DNA of 11,090 nucleotides. Source: Patescibacteria group bacterium. Its GTDB lineage: Bacteria > Patescibacteriota > Minisyncoccia > Portnoybacterales > UBA2143. The stretch's first letter is position 1. Each line of letters begins with the position of its first letter. The notes beneath the pieces are model-generated. The model did not search any database. It was not told where the DNA came from and worked only from the letters and a program-made list of their open reading frames with translations. Shown one piece after another: positions 7,054-11,090 of this stretch. The stretch spans positions 1-11,090 of the forward strand of contig JAHJUH010000035.1 of the NCBI GenBank assembly GCA_018829245.1, read 5' to 3'. The position numbers and the translations under genes are program-made.

Positions 7054-7307
7054 GTTTCTCCTAATTTTTTCAATGTTTCCCCGTATTCATTAATCACTCT
7101 AGTTATTGTTTTATCAATTTCAGATTTTTGATCTTCGGTTAAAATCTTGCCTAAAATGATTCCTAAATCTTTTTTACGAATAACAAAATTACGGCCGATT
7201 TTTTCCGCTTTAATCTCGCCCTTTTTGATCTTTTTAAAAACAGCTATCCGGCTGACGCCCAAAAGTTCAGCTAATTGGGCAGTAGTGAAAAACTCATTAT
7301 TTTTCAT
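7050..7307 (-). CDS. Small HTH DNA-binding protein, probable antitoxin/autoregulator
   Basis: An 85-residue protein. Residues 8-31 form a helix-turn-helix (TTAQLAELLGVSRIAVFKKI) followed by GEIKAEKIGRNFVIRKKDL, the beta-wing layout of excisionase/MerR-like (HTH_17) domains. The C-terminal part, about residues 56-85 (LTEDQKSEIDKTITRVINEY and on), is charged and probably helical. By analogy with Phd, whose C-terminus neutralises Doc, it may bind the downstream Doc-like protein; this is inference. It is the first gene of the minus-strand operon and lies beside a perfect palindrome, consistent with an autorepressor. ATG 7307 has no good Shine-Dalgarno. It is chosen because the HTH begins right after it and no in-frame alternative is better. 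Confidence 0.85.
   Translation of the reverse strand: MKNNEFFTTAQLAELLGVSRIAVFKKIKKGEIKAEKIGRNFVIRKKDLGIILGKILTEDQKSEIDKTITRVINEYGETLKKLGET
7057..7062 (-). promoter_or_regulatory. Shine-Dalgarno site of the Doc-like gene
   Basis: The minus strand reads AGGAGAAACATG, placing an AGGAG core 4 nt before the ATG at 7053. It lies inside the last codons of the HTH gene. It is the clearest Shine-Dalgarno in the window; the other starts have weak or no match. The toxin-like gene may therefore have its own initiation in addition to coupling through the ATGA overlap. Confidence 0.6.
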
Positions 7308-7339
7308 AATTATTTTTAGAATTTATTTTGTTAACCTAT

Positions 7340-7367
7340 ATCATAGAAGTTAACATATGTTAACCAA
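7340..7367 (-). promoter_or_regulatory. Candidate promoter of the TA/glycan operon
   Basis: On the minus strand TATGAT (7345-7340) is a near-consensus -10 box, with TTGGTT (7367-7362) as a weak -35 at a 16-bp spacing. Transcription would start near 7333, about 26 nt before the HTH gene ATG. A better -35 hexamer, TTGACA (7375-7370), is also present but is 24 bp from this -10; at 17 bp it would pair with TAACTT. The 16-bp palindrome lies within the spacer/-35 region, so a bound dimer would block RNA polymerase. Confidence 0.5.
7349..7364. promoter_or_regulatory. Perfect 16-bp palindrome, probable operator
   Basis: GTTAACATATGTTAAC is its own reverse complement over all 16 bases. The hexamer GTTAAC occurs again at 7330-7335. 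It sits in the only intergenic gap, 42 bp upstream of the HTH gene start and overlapping the candidate promoter. The simplest reading is a dimer-binding operator for the HTH protein, possibly controlling both divergent transcripts. Confidence 0.65.
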
Positions 7368-7400
7368 CCTGTCAATGTTAATAACTTGATTAATGTTGAT
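7357..7400. repeat. Three half-sites at 18-bp period
   Basis: ATGTTAAC (7357-7364), ATGTTAAT (7375-7382) and ATGTTGAT (7393-7400) share orientation and start exactly 18 bp apart. The first is one arm of the palindrome. Graded half-sites with constant phasing look like a cooperative binding array extending toward the plus-strand gene. The last copy overlaps the upstream in-frame ATG at 7393, one reason to doubt that ATG as the start. Confidence 0.5.
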
Positions 7401-7411
7401 ATATGATTTAA

Positions 7412-7417
7412 TATACT
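7412..7417 (+). promoter_or_regulatory. Candidate -10 box for the plus-strand glycosyltransferase
   Basis: TATACT lies 5 bp before the ATG at 7423, so transcription would start at or within a base or two of that ATG, giving a leaderless mRNA. This fits the absence of a Shine-Dalgarno. No convincing -35 is seen: TTAATG at 7390-7395 with a 16-bp spacer is the best. In DNA this AT-rich a TATACT match can occur by chance. Confidence 0.35.
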
Positions 7418-7422
7418 ATAAA

Positions 7423-8610
7423 ATGGCTAAAAAATCAATTCACCTCGCCAAAGCGGAGCGGCGACGGGCTTTGCCTCAGCAAAGGCGAGTCCTATACATT
7501 ATTACCAAATCTGTCTGGGGTGGGGCTGCTAAGTACGTCTATGACCTCTCAACCAACCTAATAGGTGAGTTTGATGTGGCTGTGGCGGCAGGCGGACAAG
7601 GTCAGTTTTATAAAAAGATAAAACAGACCAATATTCCATATTATCAAATCAATAATTTCCAGCGAACTATTAATCCATTTAAAGATTTGTTCGCTTTTTT
7701 TGAAATTTTAGACCTTCTTTTCCAATTAAAACCAAATATTATTCATGTTAACAGTTCTAAGGCAGGCGGGGTTGTCGGCGCAGCCGGTCAGATTTACAAA
7801 TTTTTTTCCCATCAAAAAATTAACCTAATTTTTACAGCTCATGGCTGGGCCTTTAATGAAGATCGATTCAAATGGCAAATTGATTTAATTAAATTCTTTA
7901 GTAAGATAACTTCTTGGTTTTATGACAAGATAATTTGCGTTTCTGAATATGACCGCCAAATGGCTCTTAAATATAAAATCGCGCCAAAAAGAAAATTAAT
8001 CACTATCCATAACGGCATAGATATTAAAAATATTGATTTTTTAGAAAAAAAACAGGCTCAGAAAAGATTAATCGGTCGGGAATCTCCTTTACTTATTGGA
8101 ACTATTGCTGAATGGACTAAGAATAAAGGAATTATTTATTTAATTAAAGCCACCCAGACCCTTGAATTAAAAGAAAAAGAATTTGATGTTATTTTAATCG
8201 GCAGCGGGGAAAACCCGGACAAAGAAAAAATGTATGATTATGATAAAAAATATAATTTGGATAATGTCCGCTTAATTGAATTCATACCTCAAGCAGTTAA
8301 ATATCTTAAGGGCTTTGATATCTTTATCCTTCCATCTCTTAAAGAAGGACTTCCTTATACAATCATTGAAGCTATGGCCGCTCAATTGCCTATTATTGCC
8401 ACTAATGTAGGCGGTATTTCAGAAATGATAGAGAATAATATTAACGGCCTTTTAATAGAACCAAAAAATCCCGATTTAATCGGGGAAAAAATTACTTATC
8501 TAATTAACAATCCAGAGAAAGCCCAAGTCATGGCTCAAAAAGCCAGACAAAAAGCAGAACAAGAATTTAGCTTAGACAGGATGATAGAAAAAACTAAAAG
8601 AGTGTATTAA
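7423..8610 (+). CDS. GT4-family glycosyltransferase with N-terminal palindromic insertion
   Basis: A 395-residue GT4 enzyme, the only plus-strand gene. HVNSSKAGGVVGAAG (108-122) and FTAHGWAF (137-144) recall the PglA/CapM-like GT4 subgroup that adds an early sugar to an undecaprenyl-linked glycan; that assignment is tentative. The donor domain has LIGTIAEWTKNKGI (224-237), ILIGSGE (257-263) and EX7E residues E308 and E316 in KEGLPYTIIEAM. I start it at ATG 7423 (MAKKSI). An in-frame ATG at 7393 would add ten residues but overlaps the half-site array and the -10. The first beta strand (RVLYIITKS) begins only at residue 22, against residues 2-5 in the other GT4 proteins here, because residues 7-21 are encoded by a GC-rich palindromic element. 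The TAA stop overlaps the convergent gene's stop within TTAA. Confidence 0.92.
   Translation: MAKKSIHLAKAERRRALPQQRRVLYIITKSVWGGAAKYVYDLSTNLIGEFDVAVAAGGQGQFYKKIKQTNIPYYQINNFQRTINPFKDLFAFFEILDLLFQLKPNIIHVNSSKAGGVVGAAGQIYKFFSHQKINLIFTAHGWAFNEDRFKWQIDLIKFFSKITSWFYDKIICVSEYDRQMALKYKIAPKRKLITIHNGIDIKNIDFLEKKQAQKRLIGRESPLLIGTIAEWTKNKGIIYLIKATQTLELKEKEFDVILIGSGENPDKEKMYDYDKKYNLDNVRLIEFIPQAVKYLKGFDIFILPSLKEGLPYTIIEAMAAQLPIIATNVGGISEMIENNINGLLIEPKNPDLIGEKITYLINNPEKAQVMAQKARQKAEQEFSLDRMIEKTKRVY
7444..7489. repeat. GC-rich palindromic (REP/MITE-like) element inside the coding sequence
   Basis: A 46-bp GC-rich block in AT-rich surroundings. Its ends CTCGCC (7444-7449) and GGCGAG (7484-7489) are inverted repeats. 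Inside are a perfect 6-bp hairpin CTTTGC-CTCA-GCAAAG (7469-7484) and an alternative stem CAAAGC (7449-7454) with GCTTTG (7468-7473). Overlapping alternative stems are typical of REP-like or palindromic elements. It is read in frame as residues 8 to about 22 (LAKAERRRALPQQRR). Only one copy is in the window, so mobility or family membership is inferred. Confidence 0.6.
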
Positions 8611-10091
8611 TTCGGCGGTATAAAACTAATAATATATCTATTATTTAAAATCGCAGTTTCTATTGGTTTGTATTTATCCATAATCTCAAGATAGGTATCA
8701 TAGGCGCCTCTTAATAAATATATCCTTTTATCCTGATATTTTACTAATTTTTTCTCCAAATCTTCTTTTGAATCTATAGCAACTAATAAAGCTTTATTAG
8801 ATAAATGCGCGCCAGCCAGCGACAATTTAGGCATAGCCCAATCTTTATGCCAATGAAAAACAATATCTTGATCGTTAATATAATTAGCTAAACTCTGATA
8901 GGCCTGTAAATCCCCGTCACCCTTAGCTTGAAGACTTAATTGAGATGCTTTAGCTTCATAGTTTACAAAATGATTTTCTGAAAATACAAAAGTTAATCCA
9001 TAATTCTTATATTGATCAAATGGCAAATTAATACCTCTAAAAAATAAAGACAAAGATAGTAATAAAAAAATTATAAATAAAACTCTGGTTATTTTATTCA
9101 CCACTAAACAATATCCGGCCATTATCAATAAAATAACGGTCATTAAGATTGAATACCTTTCTATATCAAAAAAACCAACCCGGTACAATGTAGATAAATA
9201 ACATAAAAATATAACTAGAAAACTTAAAAGAAAATAAAAATATTTTTTATTTCTTTTAAATAAATATATTAATCCTAAGCCAGACATTAGAATCATTACT
9301 GGACCGACTGACTTAAAAATTATTGCTGAAGATAATAAAAATTCTTTAAGAGTTGGTAAACCAGAGCCATAACCAGTTAAAAAAGATAAAAAATCAAAAT
9401 TATGAAATAGCCCATAAGTAAAGAATGTAGCTATTATTACTAAAAACCAATTACCAGCAATGTAAATTAGGTTTTTAAAATTGAATTGCTTTTTTGAAAT
9501 AAACCAAAAAATAATAAAGGGCAAAAGAACTAATCCATACAAGACTCGAGTCATTAAAGTAAGATAAAGAAATAAACTACTTAACCATAAATACTTTTTC
9601 TCATCTTTTTCAACAAAGTCCATAAAAAATACGATTGCGTAAAGAATAAAAAATAGAGCGAAAATATCGCTCATAGCTATTTCGCTCCAACGCCAAATAA
9701 TTGGATTAATCAGAACAGTTATAGCAGTTAATAAGGCGGCATAATGATTATTTAAAATTTTCTTTGATAAATTATAAATTGGGAATAATAGTAAAGAACC
9801 AAAAAATGCTGCCGTCAAATTTGGCAAAAAAACTACTGACCATTTATCAGTAAAAAAATGGCCTATCTTTATTACTAAGGCCATAAGAATAATCCAAAAA
9901 GGATAACCAGTGCTATGAGCGTTAAGATACTGACCATTAACTGCCAAATTTACCGCTTTATCAACAAGATTAAAGGCATCATCGTGCCATAAGCTGGAAC
10001 CCAGAAAAAGCAATCTAGACAACAATACTAAAACAAATAAAAGAAATAAAAGAAATTTTTCTTTTTTAATAAATTCTATAATCTTATCCAT
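8607..10091 (-). CDS. Polytopic GT-C glycosyltransferase (GT39/ArnT-like)
   Basis: The 494-residue protein has about eleven hydrophobic segments in its first 350 residues and a soluble C-terminal tail of about 140 residues. The acidic pair in LWHDDAF (H36, D37, D38) follows the first membrane span, where GT-C enzymes carry their catalytic/metal-binding Asp motif. SEIAMSDIF (136-144), TRVLYGLVLLPF (181-192) and DIERYSILM (309-317) match the placement of conserved loops in PMT/ArnT-like (PMT_2) proteins. Such enzymes take sugar from a polyprenyl-phosphate donor and add it to lipid, protein or glycan on the outer face of the membrane. Acceptor unknown. It follows the TPR protein gene after a 17-bp gap and converges with the plus-strand glycosyltransferase, sharing TTAA at the stops. 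No terminator hairpin is visible at this junction. Confidence 0.85.
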   Translation of the reverse strand: MDKIIEFIKKEKFLLFLLFVLVLLSRLLFLGSSLWHDDAFNLVDKAVNLAVNGQYLNAHSTGYPFWIILMALVIKIGHFFTDKWSVVFLPNLTAAFFGSLLLFPIYNLSKKILNNHYAALLTAITVLINPIIWRWSEIAMSDIFALFFILYAIVFFMDFVEKDEKKYLWLSSLFLYLTLMTRVLYGLVLLPFIIFWFISKKQFNFKNLIYIAGNWFLVIIATFFTYGLFHNFDFLSFLTGYGSGLPTLKEFLLSSAIIFKSVGPVMILMSGLGLIYLFKRNKKYFYFLLSFLVIFLCYLSTLYRVGFFDIERYSILMTVILLIMAGYCLVVNKITRVLFIIFLLLSLSLFFRGINLPFDQYKNYGLTFVFSENHFVNYEAKASQLSLQAKGDGDLQAYQSLANYINDQDIVFHWHKDWAMPKLSLAGAHLSNKALLVAIDSKEDLEKKLVKYQDKRIYLLRGAYDTYLEIMDKYKPIETAILNNRYIISFIPPN

Positions 10092-10108
10092 TTAAACAAA
10101 CTAAATTA

Positions 10109-11090
10109 CTATTTAAATCTCCCACTTAAAACATCTTGAATAAAAGCTTCTGACTGGTTTTTATACTCATCACTAAATAAACCTACCTGTCGAGCAATTT
10201 CAATGGCTTTTTCTTTTTGCCCTAAATATGCGTAAGATAAAGCTAAATTAATCCAATAATCTGGCTTATCTGGAACAATCTTTGTTAATTCCTTATTAAA
10301 TTTTAATGCCCAGTTATAATCATTTGCATAAACAGCTGAATTAACCATTCTTTCTAAAACATCTTCTCTATGATAATTAATACCAATCTCATCCATCTTA
10401 TCTAAATAAATCTGAACTTTATCATTTTGACCTACTGCAAAAAGAACCATTATTACATTGGTATAAGATTCCATAACATAATCATTTAAGGTAAGCGCCT
10501 TTTCAGTATTGATGACTGCTTGATCAAAAACCTGATTAGCTTTTTCTATATTACCTATGGATTGATAGTATTTACCTAAATAAATCTGTGAATAAGCCAT
10601 TTCATTATATATCTGCGGGCGGGTCGGACTTATTTGAGCTGCTTTCTCACCCAGATCTAATGATTTATTCAACCACTCAACGTTAAACTGATAAACTTTA
10701 TTCAAAGATCTCATAAACATTAAATAATTGCGGGCGCTTTTTGGTTTTTCTTCTATTTGCTGCTCAAATTCTTGTATCATTCTTGAGGCTGCTTTTTTTT
10801 GCCAATCAGCATCTACTAAATTAGAATTAATTGAACCAGTCACAAATTCAGCAAAATGCTGTCTATACTCCTGATTATAAGGAGTATTTATCTCTATTAC
10901 CTTGACAAATTGAGTATAAGACGCTTCGGTTTCTTTTTTCTGAGTCTTTATCATAGCGTCAATCAATCCTTTGTTAGCCGAAGCTAATCTAACATTAACA
11001 CTGAAAAAAACAGGCAGAAAAATAATGATACTTATTATTAATAAAACTAAGTATGGTTTTTTTGATTCTGAAAATTTTTCAAAATAATTA
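10109..11090 (-). CDS. Membrane protein with C-terminal TPR repeats (C-terminal part; O-antigen ligase/polymerase-like)
   Basis: The frame is open from TAG at 10109 to the window edge, 326 residues visible, so this is a C-terminal part. The first visible stretch, NYFEKFSESKKPYLVLLIIS and on, contains one membrane span (PYLVLLIISIIIFLPVFFSV), then an alpha-helical soluble domain. A TTG at 10966 could be taken as a start, but the frame and a membrane helix continue upstream, so I treat it as internal. TPR-like helix pairs are visible: SPTRPQIYNEMAYSQIYLGK then NIEKANQVFDQAV, and later PDKPDYWINLALSYAYLGQK then EKAIEIARQ. A polytopic Wzy_C/WaaL-like domain followed by TPRs is common in surface-glycan loci of CPR bacteria, so an O-antigen ligase/polymerase-like identity is plausible but unproven without the N-terminal part. 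It lies 17 bp upstream of the GT-C gene, probably co-transcribed. Confidence 0.8.
   Translation of the reverse strand, partial: NYFEKFSESKKPYLVLLIISIIIFLPVFFSVNVRLASANKGLIDAMIKTQKKETEASYTQFVKVIEINTPYNQEYRQHFAEFVTGSINSNLVDADWQKKAASRMIQEFEQQIEEKPKSARNYLMFMRSLNKVYQFNVEWLNKSLDLGEKAAQISPTRPQIYNEMAYSQIYLGKYYQSIGNIEKANQVFDQAVINTEKALTLNDYVMESYTNVIMVLFAVGQNDKVQIYLDKMDEIGINYHREDVLERMVNSAVYANDYNWALKFNKELTKIVPDKPDYWINLALSYAYLGQKEKAIEIARQVGLFSDEYKNQSEAFIQDVLSGRFK

Noticed and set aside
1..7307. Alternative genetic code (UGA as glycine)
   Set aside because: TGA ends seven genes exactly where the next ATG begins and where the protein families end, so TGA is a true stop.
7147..7353. Plus-strand open frame of 68 codons antisense to the HTH gene
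   Set aside because: Antisense to a well-supported HTH protein and runs through the palindromic control region; its sequence shows no domain.
7330..7400. Repeated GTTAAC units as a CRISPR-like array
   Set aside because: Units are only 6-8 bp with very short spacing and one perfect palindrome. This is an operator pattern, not repeats separated by unique spacers.
7469..7484. Hairpin CTTTGC-CTCA-GCAAAG as a transcription terminator
   Set aside because: It is inside the 5' part of an intact gene and not followed by a T tract; it is better explained as part of the palindromic element.
10964..10966. TTG as the start codon of the TPR protein
   Set aside because: The frame continues open upstream to the window edge and encodes a membrane helix; no ribosome-binding site precedes the TTG.

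Overview
The window is AT-rich and almost entirely coding. It looks like part of a cell-surface polysaccharide (O-antigen/exopolysaccharide-type) locus from a small-genome bacterium. Candidate Phyla Radiation (Patescibacteria, Parcubacteria- or Microgenomates-like) is my best guess. The reasons are very tight packing, repeated 4-nt ATGA gene overlaps, mostly weak or absent Shine-Dalgarno sites, and short in-frame repeat-derived peptides inside glycosyltransferase genes. TGA acts as a true stop at seven ATGA junctions, so the UGA=Gly code of Gracilibacteria/Absconditabacteria is not in use. No rRNA, tRNA, IS element or CRISPR array is visible, so the lineage stays an inference.

Layout. (A) Positions 7307 down to 1, minus strand: one apparent nine-gene operon. 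In transcription order it holds a small HTH protein, a Doc/Fic-family protein (together a probable toxin-antitoxin pair), an extended-SDR sugar-nucleotide epimerase/dehydratase, two GT4 glycosyltransferases, a class I SAM methyltransferase, a B12-binding-type radical SAM enzyme, a third GT4 enzyme, and the start of a fourth glycosyltransferase cut by the window edge. Seven of the eight junctions are ATGA overlaps; the eighth has a 3-nt gap. (B) Positions 7308-7422: the only sizeable non-coding stretch. It is a divergent control region with a perfect 16-bp palindrome and an array of related half-sites at 18-bp spacing. (C) 7423-8610, plus strand: a lone GT4 glycosyltransferase whose N-terminus is interrupted by a GC-rich palindromic element. 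(D) 10091 down to 8607 and beyond 11090 down to 10109, minus strand: a multi-membrane-spanning GT-C/GT39-like glycosyltransferase, preceded by the C-terminal part of a membrane protein with TPR repeats (probably an O-antigen ligase/polymerase-like protein) that runs off the right edge.

How it fits together (inference): the SDR enzyme would supply a modified nucleotide sugar. The GT4 enzymes would build a lipid-linked oligosaccharide at the cytoplasmic face. The methyltransferase and radical SAM enzyme would decorate or cap it. The GT-C protein and the Wzy/WaaL-like TPR protein would act at the membrane on lipid-linked sugars. The most unusual points are the Doc/HTH pair at the head of the glycan operon with its palindromic control region, and three different repeat-derived in-frame insertions in three glycosyltransferase genes of this one locus.
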